Positions 1 through 8,140 of a stretch of 33,897 nt of DNA are shown in pieces; positions within the stretch are counted from its first letter, which is position 1; each line of letters starts with the position of its first letter. This DNA comes from CAYZMH01 sp964479445. Lineage in GTDB: Bacteria > Bacteroidota > Bacteroidia > Bacteroidales > GCA-2748055. The notes beneath the pieces were generated by a model. It was not told where the DNA came from and made no database searches. It saw nothing but the letters and a program-made list of their open reading frames with translations. The position numbers were made by a program, and so were the translations under genes. Location of the stretch: NCBI GenBank assembly GCA_964479445.1, contig CAYZMH010000026.1:1-33897 (forward strand). Reading direction: 5' to 3'.

Positions 1-1908
1 GGAAGGGATGTGGGAACCGTGGCAGGCCCCGGAGACCGGATTGAGGGAGCCGCCTATCCGTGGGGCTGGAAAGAGGGGGAATATAACAGCAGTGAGTGGA
101 AAAAACCCGTGAGTGGTGTAAAGGGTTCTCCCGCAGGGGTAGGTACGCATATAACTCACGCCCTGATGCAGAGAACCATTCCGCATATGGAGATGAAATG
201 GGAATCGGAACCGGTAATCAGGAGATACCGCCGGCAAGAGTTGCCCCTTACACATGGTACGGCTATAAAAGACCTGAAGATACCACCCAACCGGAAGGTA
301 ACGCTGCTATTGGACCAGAAACACCTGACAAATGCGTATCCGCATATCTCCCTTTCGGGAGGAGAAGGAAGCAGACTGGAGGTTACGTATGCTGAATCGC
401 TGTTTGCCCCCGACGGTCGGAAGCACCACCGCGATTCCGTCACCGGAAAATCATTTATGGGCAATTCAGACCTCTTCCTGCCCGACGGGGCAAAGCAGCG
501 AGAGTATACCACCCTGTGGTTCAGAACCTATCGATATGTGCTCCTGGAAGTGACAACCAGTGACAAGGCATTGACGCTGCATCAATTCCGCACCCTGTTC
601 ACCGGGTATCCTTTCGAAGAGAAGGCAACGTTCGCCAGTGATGATCCGCGCCTTGATTCGATCTGGGAGATCGGGTGGCGCACTGCACGGCTTTGTGCCC
701 ATGAACTCTATTTCGACTGTCCGTATTATGAACAAATGCAGTATGCGGGAGACAGCCGAATACAAGCATTGATCTCGCTTTATATGAGCGGAGATGAACG
801 CTTGATGCGCAAAGCGATCAATGATTTCTATCATTCCATCATTCCCGAGGGACTTACCCGAAGCCGGTATCCATCCGAGCCCCGCCAGGTAATCCCCCCC
901 TATTCCCTTTTCTGGATTTCGATGATCAGCGATTATCTCTGGCACCGGCCCGATGCCATGTTCGCTTCCAGGTACCTGGTCTCTGTGCAGCATATCCTTA
1001 AATGGTTTGAAGACCGTGTAGATCCTGAGACAGGTATGGTGGGAAAGCTGGCATACTGGCCTTTCGTAGACTGGACCGATGAATGGACCGGGGAGAGGGA
1101 GTTTCACATGGGAGGTGTCCCTGATGGGGGGCTCACCGGAAACTCATCCATAATTACCCTGCAGTATGCATATACACTGGATCAGGCAGCGGATATATTT
1201 AACTTTTTTGGCCTGGAAGGGCTTGCGCGAACCTACCTGCAGCAGGCAGATGAACTGGTGGAATCGACATACAAGCACTGCTGGGATGAAAAAGAGTCAT
1301 TCATGGCTGACACGCCTGAAAAAAAGAGCTATAGTCAGCATGCCAACATCCTGGCAGTTCTAACCAACGCCGTACCGGAGGATCGCCAGGCATTGCTTAT
1401 TGAACGGACATGGCGCTCGAAGGATCTTATACAGGCCTCCTATTATTTCAGGTTCTACCTTCACCGCGCGATGGAGCAGGCAGGAGTTGGGAATAAGTAC
1501 CTGGATGCCCTGGCCCCCTGGCATGGAATGGTGGAAAAGGGACTGACAACCTTTGCTGAGAAACCCGATCCCACACGTTCCGATTGCCATGCCTGGAGTG
1601 CAAGTCCGCTTTACGACCTCCTCCGTACCGTGGCCGGTATTCGTCCGGCTGAGTTTGGATTTCGCTCGGTGATCATCCAACCCAACCCCGGGCACCTGCA
1701 ATTTATCCGGGCAAGTATTCCCCACCCTGCCGGCAAGCTTTCAGTGGATCTGACCTTTACCAGGAAAAATTCCGTGCGGGGGAGTGTTACACTGCCCCCG
1801 GGAACTGAAGGGGTGTTTATATGGGACGGGCAAAACCTTCCCATAGGTCCTGGCCGGCAAAAAGTTAACATGGACGCCATGGATGCAAAGTTCAGGATGG
1901 ACAGATGA
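1..1908 (+). CDS. alpha-L-rhamnosidase, GH78 family (5' end outside window)
   Basis: The frame is open from base 1 (GGA AGG GAT GTG), so the start lies left of the window; residue numbers here count from the GTG at base 10. The protein should hydrolyse terminal alpha-L-rhamnose from glycosides or polysaccharides. The GH78 (alpha/alpha)6 barrel is clear. The motif DCPYYEQMQYAGD (236-248) gives D236, E241 and D248, spaced exactly as D567/E572/D579 of Bacillus RhaB as I recall them. E517 in GLTTFAEKPD fits the general base. A C-terminal beta-sandwich follows (about 535-632). The visible 632 residues are shorter than usual for the family (roughly 750-950), so the N-terminal sandwich domain and any signal peptide are missing through truncation by the window, not decay. 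DoxX and Gfo/Idh/MocA genes follow on the same strand. Confidence 0.9.
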   Translation, partial: GRDVGTVAGPGDRIEGAAYPWGWKEGEYNSSEWKKPVSGVKGSPAGVGTHITHALMQRTIPHMEMKWESEPVIRRYRRQELPLTHGTAIKDLKIPPNRKVTLLLDQKHLTNAYPHISLSGGEGSRLEVTYAESLFAPDGRKHHRDSVTGKSFMGNSDLFLPDGAKQREYTTLWFRTYRYVLLEVTTSDKALTLHQFRTLFTGYPFEEKATFASDDPRLDSIWEIGWRTARLCAHELYFDCPYYEQMQYAGDSRIQALISLYMSGDERLMRKAINDFYHSIIPEGLTRSRYPSEPRQVIPPYSLFWISMISDYLWHRPDAMFASRYLVSVQHILKWFEDRVDPETGMVGKLAYWPFVDWTDEWTGEREFHMGGVPDGGLTGNSSIITLQYAYTLDQAADIFNFFGLEGLARTYLQQADELVESTYKHCWDEKESFMADTPEKKSYSQHANILAVLTNAVPEDRQALLIERTWRSKDLIQASYYFRFYLHRAMEQAGVGNKYLDALAPWHGMVEKGLTTFAEKPDPTRSDCHAWSASPLYDLLRTVAGIRPAEFGFRSVIIQPNPGHLQFIRASIPHPAGKLSVDLTFTRKNSVRGSVTLPPGTEGVFIWDGQNLPIGPGRQKVNMDAMDAKFRMDR

Positions 1909-1981
1909 TACAATTTAATGGACAAACCGTTCGTTTTACGTTATAAAGGTTTTTTCAAGAAGAACGACACTCATTTTTTTC

Positions 1982-1989
1982 TATATTTG
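1982..1989 (+). promoter_or_regulatory. candidate -7 promoter element for the DoxX gene
   Basis: TATATTTG matches the Bacteroidetes -7 consensus TAnnTTTG exactly and lies 46 bases before the DoxX start, in the only gap (127 bases) of this plus-strand group. No clear -33 TTTG lies at the usual 19-21 base spacing. It would make DoxX and the dehydrogenase a unit separate from the rhamnosidase. Confidence 0.4.
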
Positions 1990-2035
1990 GATTTTCGAAA
2001 AAAATCGAAGTTTTACTTTTAAAGCGAGAGATATC

Positions 2036-2527
2036 ATGGTGACAAGAGCGGATTATACACCCGCGCAATTGTGGGGGTTGGTCATCCTGCGTGTAGCAAT
2101 TGGATGGCATCTATTATACGAGGGAGTTGTCAAACTGCTCAATCCTAACTGGTCATCGGTTGGATACCTGATGGATTCCAAGGGGTGGTTCAGTGGCATT
2201 TTTCATTCGATGGCGGGTAATCCGGATGTATTGCAGGTGGTGGATTTCTTGAATATATGGGGTCTCATCCTGATCGGATTGGGTTTAATCCTCGGACTGT
2301 TCACACGTCTCTCAAGCTGGGCAGGGGTCCTGTTGCTCCTGTTCTATTACCTATCTCATCCCCCGTTGATTGGAGAGACCTATGTCATCCCCAGTGAAGG
2401 AAATTACCTTTTTGTCAATAAGACCATGATCGAAATGATCACCCTGGTCGTACTGGTGTTGTTTCCAACAGGATCAATCATTGGTATCGATCATATTATT
2501 TTCAGGAACAAGCGTTTGAATAATTAG
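2036..2527 (+). CDS. DoxX-family integral membrane protein
   Basis: A 163-residue protein with four hydrophobic helices (about 11-27, 69-88, 93-107 and 131-151), the usual DoxX/DoxD layout. The first helix runs into a short amphipathic segment with LLYEGVVKLLNP (27-38), a typical DoxX feature. The family includes the small subunit of thiosulfate:quinone oxidoreductase and many uncharacterised redox-linked membrane proteins, so the function cannot be fixed from sequence. The stop is 13 bases before the Gfo/Idh/MocA start, so the two genes are probably cotranscribed. I infer a possible role in passing electrons between that exported dehydrogenase and the quinone pool; nothing in the sequence proves it. 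Confidence 0.8.
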   Translation: MVTRADYTPAQLWGLVILRVAIGWHLLYEGVVKLLNPNWSSVGYLMDSKGWFSGIFHSMAGNPDVLQVVDFLNIWGLILIGLGLILGLFTRLSSWAGVLLLLFYYLSHPPLIGETYVIPSEGNYLFVNKTMIEMITLVVLVLFPTGSIIGIDHIIFRNKRLNN

Positions 2528-2540
2528 AAGAGCATCAGGC

Positions 2541-4154
2541 ATGAAAGATAAGGATACAAGAGACCGGAACGAAGATCGAAACGAAAAAAAGCAGGGAAAA
2601 TTCAGCCGCCGTGACGTACTGAAAGGGCTTGCCACCGTGCCTGCCCTCGGAGCATTGGCATATGGTGTCTGGAGGAAAAGGAAGCTGGATCACTACAGGG
2701 ATCATACCCTGAGCAAAGAATTGAATATGACTCCGGGCCCGGTGGCAGAGCCCAAAAAAGTATTTGATGGAGAACCCCTTCGACTTGGAATTATCGGGTA
2801 TGGAATACGCGGAGAACACCTTCTTCGGGGATCGGGTTTTGCACACCCCGATATAATTCAGCGCTGGAAAGACAGGGCCAGCCAGGACAGTACTGACAGG
2901 AGGTATGCTGATTACATGCAGCAGGATGATCTGAATGTGGAGATCAACGGTATTTGCGATCTGTTTGATATAAGGGCAGAGCGTGCACTGGAGGCATCGG
3001 CCAATATCCATCGGGAAGGAGAAAACGGACAGTTTGGAAAACCGGCCAGGCGTTATGAAAATTACCGGGATATGCTCCGGGCTGATGATATAGATGCTAT
3101 AATCATTGCTACTCCTGACCACTGGCATGCTAGAATCGTTATAGATGCAGCGCGCGCAGGTAAACATGTCTATGTGGAAAAAGGGCTTACCCGGACACTT
3201 GAAGAGGTGTTTGCAATTCGCGATGCGGTGAAAAAGAGTGGGATCATCTTCCAACTGGGACACCAGGGAAGACAAACAGAGAGCTACATCAAAGCCTCTG
3301 AAGCCATTGAAAAAGGGTTGCTGGGAAAGATCAGCCTGATCGAGATCACCACCAACAGGAATTCCCCCAACGGAGCCTGGGTTTACAATATAGATCCCCG
3401 GGGAACCGAGCAGACCATCGATTGGAAAACTTTCGAGGAGCCCTGCGAGGATAAACATCCCTTCAGTCCGGAGCGTTTTTTCAGATGGAGGTGCTGGTGG
3501 GATTACGGGACCGGATTATCGGGAGACCTGCTCACCCATGAGTACGATGCCATAAACCAGATTATTGGAATGGGTATACCGGAATCAGCAGTATCCTCGG
3601 GCGGAGTCTATTTCTATAAACAACCCGAACACTATGTAAACGAGGTGCGGGAAGTGCCCGATGTCTGGAATGCCGTGATGGAATATCCCGAACACGATTT
3701 CTCCCTGCTCTACAGTGCCACCCTTGCAAACGACCGGGATCGCGGGAAAGTGATCATGGGGCATGACGGGCATATGGAACTGGGCAATAACCTTACTGTG
3801 TATGCTACGAGAGAGAGTACCCGGTACAGGGAGAAGATCGAAAACGGATTGATCGATCCGAATGTTCCAATCTACTCCTATATCCCCGGCCGGAAAGATG
3901 TGGATGCAGTAGCCAGCGCTACAGAGCAGTACTTCGCCGGGCGCGGACTGTTATACACCTACCGTGGAGGCAAGCGGGTGGATACTACCCACCTCCATAT
4001 CGCTGAATGGATCCAGGGGATCAGGGAGAACAAGCAACCCAGTTGTGATATTGACCAGGCCTTTGATGAGGGAATCACATCGGCGATGTCCACCATCGCT
4101 TACCGGGAAAACCGCAAAGTATACTGGGACAAAGAGAATGAAGAGATCTCCTGA
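2541..4154 (+). CDS. Gfo/Idh/MocA-family oxidoreductase with Tat signal
   Basis: A 537-residue NAD(P)-dependent dehydrogenase of the Gfo/Idh/MocA type, which oxidises or reduces sugar hydroxyls. The N-terminus has a twin-arginine signal (FSRRDVLKG at 21-29, then a hydrophobic stretch to about 42), so it should be exported folded with bound cofactor. The Rossmann motif GIIGYGIRG is at 83-91. IATPDHWH is at 189-196. VEKGLT (212-217) replaces the canonical EKP but keeps the lysine. The large C-terminal half carries the substrate domain (RWRCWWDYGTG, then THEYDAINQ). Tat-exported members often sit beside DUF1080 proteins in 3-ketoglycoside pathways; a DUF1080 lipoprotein lies 2.1 kb downstream. 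The rhamnosidase upstream suggests a rhamnosyl glycoside as substrate, which is inference. A bidirectional terminator follows. Confidence 0.88.
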   Translation: MKDKDTRDRNEDRNEKKQGKFSRRDVLKGLATVPALGALAYGVWRKRKLDHYRDHTLSKELNMTPGPVAEPKKVFDGEPLRLGIIGYGIRGEHLLRGSGFAHPDIIQRWKDRASQDSTDRRYADYMQQDDLNVEINGICDLFDIRAERALEASANIHREGENGQFGKPARRYENYRDMLRADDIDAIIIATPDHWHARIVIDAARAGKHVYVEKGLTRTLEEVFAIRDAVKKSGIIFQLGHQGRQTESYIKASEAIEKGLLGKISLIEITTNRNSPNGAWVYNIDPRGTEQTIDWKTFEEPCEDKHPFSPERFFRWRCWWDYGTGLSGDLLTHEYDAINQIIGMGIPESAVSSGGVYFYKQPEHYVNEVREVPDVWNAVMEYPEHDFSLLYSATLANDRDRGKVIMGHDGHMELGNNLTVYATRESTRYREKIENGLIDPNVPIYSYIPGRKDVDAVASATEQYFAGRGLLYTYRGGKRVDTTHLHIAEWIQGIRENKQPSCDIDQAFDEGITSAMSTIAYRENRKVYWDKENEEIS

Positions 4155-4159
4155 TAGGA

Positions 4160-4194
4160 AAAAATGCCCTGCAGCCCTGCTACAGGGCATTTTT
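4160..4194. terminator. bidirectional Rho-independent terminator
   Basis: A perfect 12-base inverted repeat (AAAAATGCCCTG at 4160-4171, CAGGGCATTTTT at 4183-4194) with an 11-base loop. It has a T-run on both strands and serves the convergent Gfo/Idh/MocA and TonB genes. It ends one base before the TonB stop codon. Confidence 0.9.
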
Positions 4195-4195
4195 A

Positions 4196-4879
4196 TCATT
4201 GAAGATCAAAGACTACCGGTATATACATAAAAACAGGAACCTTTCTTCCATTTTGCACTGCGGGGTTAAAGGCCGGCAGCGAATTGAGTATACGAACCAC
4301 CTCGTCATCGAGAGAGGGATGCACGCTTCCGTCAATTCGAATATCTTCTACCCTGCCTTCCCTGTTGATCGTAAAACGGGCAACCACCCTGCCCTCGATT
4401 CCATTTTCCATCGCTTCTTCGGGATAGTGTATATTGCTGTAGATGTACTTCATCATGGCCTCTTCCCCACCCGGGAAACGGGCCGGCTGTGAAACAAATC
4501 TTATATGTACAGGCTCCTCATCAATTTTTTCCGGATCATTATTTAAGTCAAAGACGTAATTGATCCCCTTCCCCGTATACTCATGATCAAACCTGAACAG
4601 TTCATCCATGTTCACCACATCATCCAGGTCTTCAGCTGGAACAGGAGTCAGGATATCAGGGAGGCGGGGCCGCTTCTCCTCTGGTCGCTCCCGTGGAATC
4701 TGCCGGATAATCTCCGGTTCATAATCGATGGAAAAGGCCGACATTTTCACTGAATTTTCCGGTGGATTGCTCCACTCCAGGGAAACCAGGATGATGGCAA
4801 GCGCCATTGCCATACCGACCTGGAAATTCTGGAAACGTCTTCTTTCCAAATCTTTTTGCGGATTCTTTTTAGGTTTCAT
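4196..4879 (-). CDS. TonB family protein (energy transducer)
   Basis: A 227-residue inner-membrane-anchored TonB-like protein that would carry proton-motive energy to outer-membrane receptors. It has a basic cytoplasmic N-terminus (1-18), one membrane helix (about 21-36), and a charged, moderately proline-rich periplasmic linker (about 50-125). A typical Bacteroidetes TonB C-terminal domain follows (about 131-227, with FPGGEEAMMKYI, then YPEEAMENGIEGRVVARFTI). No ExbB/ExbD or receptor gene adjoins it, so it is a stand-alone copy of the kind that is common in this phylum. The stop codon directly abuts the shared terminator. Confidence 0.9.
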   Translation of the reverse strand: MKPKKNPQKDLERRRFQNFQVGMAMALAIILVSLEWSNPPENSVKMSAFSIDYEPEIIRQIPRERPEEKRPRLPDILTPVPAEDLDDVVNMDELFRFDHEYTGKGINYVFDLNNDPEKIDEEPVHIRFVSQPARFPGGEEAMMKYIYSNIHYPEEAMENGIEGRVVARFTINREGRVEDIRIDGSVHPSLDDEVVRILNSLPAFNPAVQNGRKVPVFMYIPVVFDLQ

Positions 4880-5225
4880 AAGGATAGGTTTACGTAATTA
4901 CTCGGGTTATCAGTTGTATCTGTGCAAAAGGCATGCCCTGACCGCTCTTTTTCAGCTGCCTTACAACTATATTTTTCTGATAATAAATAATCTACACTTT
5001 CCGTTATATATTTTCTACCTCAAAGCAATCCATACCAAAATAATTTCCTGGTTGATTTTTTCCCTGTTAAGAGAAGCCGGTGATCATCACATTTCTTTTC
5101 CAACCGAACTAAATACGCATGTAAGTGTTGTATACATTGTTAGGAAACAGGGGGATCCCCAGTCCGCATTTTCACTTCGGGCGGAACAGCTTATCCCCTG
5201 GAAATCAAACTTGAAAGGTTATATT
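4880..5225. other. 346-base divergent intergenic region, no gene seen
   Basis: This separates the divergent TonB and D-2-hydroxyacid dehydrogenase genes. The dehydrogenase frame stays open upstream through it, but the translation looks noncoding and has no family similarity. I see two small palindromes, TGTATACA (5129-5136) and GGGGATCCCC (5151-5160), and no exact TAnnTTTG element on either strand. The promoters must be here but I cannot place them. Confidence 0.5.
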
Positions 5226-6173
5226 ATGGATGAAATCGTATTCCTGGACGTAGCGACGGTGGGATCGGTTGAGAATTTTAAATTAATAAAGAGACTCGGA
5301 AAGGTAGATCTTTTTGACAATAGCTCACCCGAACAGGTCGTTGAGCGTTGCATGGGTAAAGATATTGTAATCACCAATAAAGTGGAAATCACTGCTGACA
5401 TCATGAAGCAGTTACCGGATCTTAAACTCATCTGTGTGGCAGCAACCGGTATCAATAACGTAGACCTGGAGTATGCTAAAAAAAGAGGGATCCCGGTAAA
5501 AAATGTAGACAACTACTCCACCGATTCAGTGGCTCAACTCACCTTCACCATGTTGCTGTACCTGGTTACCAGGCCCGGTTATTATGACAGTTATGTGAAA
5601 AGCGGCGCGTATAGCAGGAGCGATATTTTCACCCATCACCAGGAATCTTTCTGGGAATTGCGTGGTAAGCGCATGGGGATAATCGGGTTGGGAACAATTG
5701 GTCGCCAAGTAGCAAGGATAGCGGAGTCCTTTGGAATGGAAGTGGTATTTTATTCAACGACCGGCCGGAATAATAACATTAATTACAAGCGCTTTGAGCT
5801 CGATGATCTTTTGAAAAATTCCGATGTGGTATCCATCCATGCGCCGCTCAATGAAAAAACACGCGGTTTGATTACCTACGAAAAAATGAAATTGATGCGA
5901 CCCTGTGCTATTTTGCTTAACCTGGGACGTGGAGGTATAGTTCCGGAAGAAGATCTTGCAAGGGCCCTGAACGACAATTTAATCGGTGGGGCCGGACTGG
6001 ATGTTTTTGAGCAGGAACCCATCCAGGCCGATCATCCGCTGCTTAAGATCTATGACAAAGACAAACTGATCCTTACTCCCCATATGGCCTGGACGTCGAA
6101 GGAATCCAGGGAGTTGCTTGTTCAGAAGATTGCACAGAATATTGAGACTTTTCAGAAAGGGTACCAGGGATAG
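5226..6173 (+). CDS. D-2-hydroxyacid dehydrogenase (NAD-dependent)
   Basis: A 315-residue cytoplasmic dehydrogenase of the glycerate/hydroxypyruvate/phosphoglycerate dehydrogenase family, interconverting 2-keto acids and D-2-hydroxy acids with NAD(H). The Rossmann motif GIIGLGTIGR is at 151-160. The catalytic triad fits R235 (NLGRGG), E264 (DVFEQEP) and H286 (TPHMAWTS). The start is the ATG at 5226, because similarity begins at MDEIVFLD and total length then matches the family (about 310-330); the open frame upstream encodes nothing recognisable. HMAWTS resembles the glycerate-dehydrogenase branch, so hydroxypyruvate or glyoxylate are plausible substrates, but specificity is not certain. It converges on the DUF1080 gene. 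Confidence 0.9.
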   Translation: MDEIVFLDVATVGSVENFKLIKRLGKVDLFDNSSPEQVVERCMGKDIVITNKVEITADIMKQLPDLKLICVAATGINNVDLEYAKKRGIPVKNVDNYSTDSVAQLTFTMLLYLVTRPGYYDSYVKSGAYSRSDIFTHHQESFWELRGKRMGIIGLGTIGRQVARIAESFGMEVVFYSTTGRNNNINYKRFELDDLLKNSDVVSIHAPLNEKTRGLITYEKMKLMRPCAILLNLGRGGIVPEEDLARALNDNLIGGAGLDVFEQEPIQADHPLLKIYDKDKLILTPHMAWTSKESRELLVQKIAQNIETFQKGYQG

Positions 6174-6238
6174 TTGATTAAGCTGCCTCTTTCTGGAACG
6201 CTATAGAGAAAGGGTGCTGTAAATTCCTTTATGCCGTT

Positions 6239-6267
6239 AAAAAAAAAGCCCGCACAGATGCGCGGGC
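6239..6267 (-). terminator. Rho-independent terminator, mainly minus strand
   Basis: GCCCGC (6248-6253) pairs with GCGGGC (6262-6267). On the minus strand the stem is followed by nine T (6247-6239), ideal for ending the DUF1080 transcript. On the plus strand only CTTTAAT follows, so it would act weakly for the dehydrogenase gene. Confidence 0.85.
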
Positions 6268-6291
6268 CTTTAATATTCTGTCGGGATAACC

Positions 6292-7107
6292 TTACATCTC
6301 CCGGAGCTTGATGCTGCGGAACCAGACATCATCTCCATGATCCTGCAACCCGATGTAACCCTCTTTTGCTACATCAGCCCAGTTTTCATTTAACCCCGGG
6401 AACTTGGAGTCAGCAACCATCTCTTCCCATTCGGGTGTCCAGAGGTGGTACTCCAATACAGTTTCCCCGTTCATCTTATGGACTACGGTTCCCTTGTAGC
6501 AAATGATCTCTACCTTATTCCATTCTCCTGCAGGGTTTGCATTTTGCGGATCAGCCGGAATCAGGTCATAAAGTGAACCTGCTTTACGGTTTCCGTTTTC
6601 ACCGAGCATGGCATCTGGATGGCGCTCGTTATCCAGTACCTGCATCTCCGGGGCAGTTTTCCAGATATGATCGTACTCCGGAGTTTCCTGTCCCAGGTAG
6701 AAGATACCGGAATTGCCACCTTCCGAAATTTTCCACTCCAGCTTGAGGTGAAAATTGGAAAATTTCTTGTCATAAATAATATCTCCACCGTCTTCGGCAC
6801 CGGCTTCTCCTCTTCCGGACCCATTGCATTTGATAGTCCCGTCTACTACCTCCCATGCTGCCGGGAAGTGGTCTTTTCCGTATCCTCTCCAGCCTTCAGG
6901 GCTTTCCCCGTCGAAAAGCAGAACAAAACCCTTCTCCTTTTCCGCTTCAGAGAGGGTATTCGGTGTCACTTCTTCCGATTTTTTCACGGTAGTTTCCTCT
7001 TCTTCAGATTGGGCTTCATTTTTTGTTCCAGTATTACAGGAGATCAAAAACACTCCTGCAAGAAGGATTGAACTTGCAAGTGGTAAAATACTCTTCATTC
7101 TTTTCAT
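6292..7107 (-). CDS. DUF1080 (3-keto-disaccharide hydrolase) lipoprotein
   Basis: A 271-residue exported lipoprotein. The N-terminus is a signal peptide with lipobox FLISC, so C24 would be lipidated, followed by an acidic/threonine-rich linker (25-55). The rest is one DUF1080 beta-sandwich (about 59-271) with the family hallmarks GFVLLFDGESPEGWRG, GGNSGIFYLGQ, PEMQVLDNERHPDA and GYIGLQDHGDDVWFRSIKL. DUF1080 proteins include enzymes acting on 3-keto-glycosides made by sugar dehydrogenases, which fits the Gfo/Idh/MocA gene in the same region. No close operon partner is visible and its own terminator follows. A second Met three codons in (MKSILPL) is an equally possible start. Confidence 0.87.
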   Translation of the reverse strand: MKRMKSILPLASSILLAGVFLISCNTGTKNEAQSEEEETTVKKSEEVTPNTLSEAEKEKGFVLLFDGESPEGWRGYGKDHFPAAWEVVDGTIKCNGSGRGEAGAEDGGDIIYDKKFSNFHLKLEWKISEGGNSGIFYLGQETPEYDHIWKTAPEMQVLDNERHPDAMLGENGNRKAGSLYDLIPADPQNANPAGEWNKVEIICYKGTVVHKMNGETVLEYHLWTPEWEEMVADSKFPGLNENWADVAKEGYIGLQDHGDDVWFRSIKLREM

Positions 7108-7375
7108 GTTGTGTTGCTTGTTATGGTTTTACATTGATGGTATTTTCATTCCCGTTTCATCTAACGGGTAAATAATTCGTTGCTCTCTTATTTCTTACTG
7201 CCCTGATTTCAACGGGATTTCTCCCGTTTACGTGAACCGCATAAACCTCGCCTCAATCATCATTTTAAGCGACGGATCAAACCAGGTCCTAAATTTCTTA
7301 AAAAGTTTTATATTTTTCAAGAGGTTTACGACCAATAACTGCAATATAACAGGATAAGTTCTATTTTTCTTGCAT

Positions 7376-8050
7376 TCAATCTGAAAGAACCAGGTTTTTC
7401 AGCTCTTCGCGGTTCAGAATTTCTATTTCATCACGCCGGGAGCGGATGATCCCATCCATGTTCATTTTTCGTATCTCGCGTGAAAGCGAGGGTCTGGTAA
7501 CTCCAAACACCTCTGACATCTGTTGGTGAGTAATAGGTAATCGAACAATTGACTCCCCTTCGGAATAATGGAGAATAAATCCTGCGATTTTAGCCCTGAT
7601 GGAGGAGAAAGAGACGAATTTGAGTTTTTCACTGAGGAACTGTGCCCTGCCTGATATGCTGTTCAGGTAATTATTCAGCGTCTGCAGATCCTGTTGCAGT
7701 AACTGTGAAAAATCATCCCTGTGCATTTGCCAGAGGAGTACTCTGGTATTGGCCTGGACATTGACCGGATAAAACCTTTTCGATCCGAACAGGAAGGCTG
7801 GTGCAATCATACCCGGTGCTTCAATATCTTCTATTTTCAATACTTTGCCGGAGATATCCATCATCTCACCACGCACATTCCCCTCCAGGATCACCCGCAT
7901 ATGGTTGCAGGGTGAACCAGCCTGTGCGATCATATCACCGGGCTCAAATTTTCGCAGTTGATACAGAGTGCCATCAAGCAGTTCTTCCAGTCGGCTAGGT
8001 TGAATACCACTGAAAATAGCGCTGCAAACCAGTGTATCGGCATGTTCCAT
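7376..8050 (-). CDS. Crp/Fnr-family transcriptional regulator
   Basis: A 224-residue regulator with an N-terminal cyclic-nucleotide-binding-type beta-roll (about 10-115, including FEPGDMIAQAGSPCNHM), a dimerisation helix (about 118-150) and a C-terminal winged helix. The HTH is near 174-196 and RPSLSREIRK is the likely recognition helix. The cAMP-contact residues of true Crp are absent, and so is the N-terminal cysteine cluster of Fnr (only C9 and C48), so the effector is unknown. Candidates by family are redox, NO or carbon signals. A perfect 16-base palindrome lies two bases before the ATG, implying autoregulation. The gene is divergent from the structured region ahead of an ECF sigma factor. 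Confidence 0.9.
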   Translation of the reverse strand: MEHADTLVCSAIFSGIQPSRLEELLDGTLYQLRKFEPGDMIAQAGSPCNHMRVILEGNVRGEMMDISGKVLKIEDIEAPGMIAPAFLFGSKRFYPVNVQANTRVLLWQMHRDDFSQLLQQDLQTLNNYLNSISGRAQFLSEKLKFVSFSSIRAKIAGFILHYSEGESIVRLPITHQQMSEVFGVTRPSLSREIRKMNMDGIIRSRRDEIEILNREELKNLVLSD

Positions 8051-8052
8051 TT

Positions 8053-8068
8053 TGTAACGATTGTTACA
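8053..8068. promoter_or_regulatory. palindromic Crp/Fnr-type operator
   Basis: TGTAAC-GATT-GTTACA is a perfect 6+4+6 palindrome with the size and symmetry of Crp/Fnr-family sites (compare TGTGA-N6-TCACA and TTGAT-N4-ATCAA). It occupies -18 to -3 relative to the regulator's start codon, a position expected to block its own expression. Its centre is about 42 bases from the TSS predicted from the plus-strand TACATTTG element at 8091-8098, a class-II activator position. I did not find a second full copy in the window. Confidence 0.7.
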
Positions 8069-8089
8069 TAGACCCTGAAAAGGAGTGTT

Positions 8090-8118
8090 CTACATTTGTT
8101 CTGCTGCTACAAATGTAG
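8090..8118. promoter_or_regulatory. perfect inverted repeat carrying two opposed -7 elements
   Basis: CTACATTTGT (8090-8099) and ACAAATGTAG (8109-8118) are perfect 10-base arms around a 9-base spacer. Each arm contains TACATTTG, an exact match to the Bacteroidetes -7 element TAnnTTTG, one facing right (8091-8098) and one facing left (8117-8110). It could be a divergent promoter for the regulator and for the RNA/leader to its right. If transcribed, the right half also folds (GCTAC AAAT GTAGC, 8106-8119). No well-spaced -33 element is seen on either side. Confidence 0.5.
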
Positions 8119-8140
8119 CAAAAAGGGAACAAGCCTAATC

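Noticed and set aside
4728..5225. Long N-terminal extension of the D-2-hydroxyacid dehydrogenase
   Set aside because: The frame is open but runs antisense into the TonB gene, has no family similarity, and the protein starting at 5226 already has the full family length.
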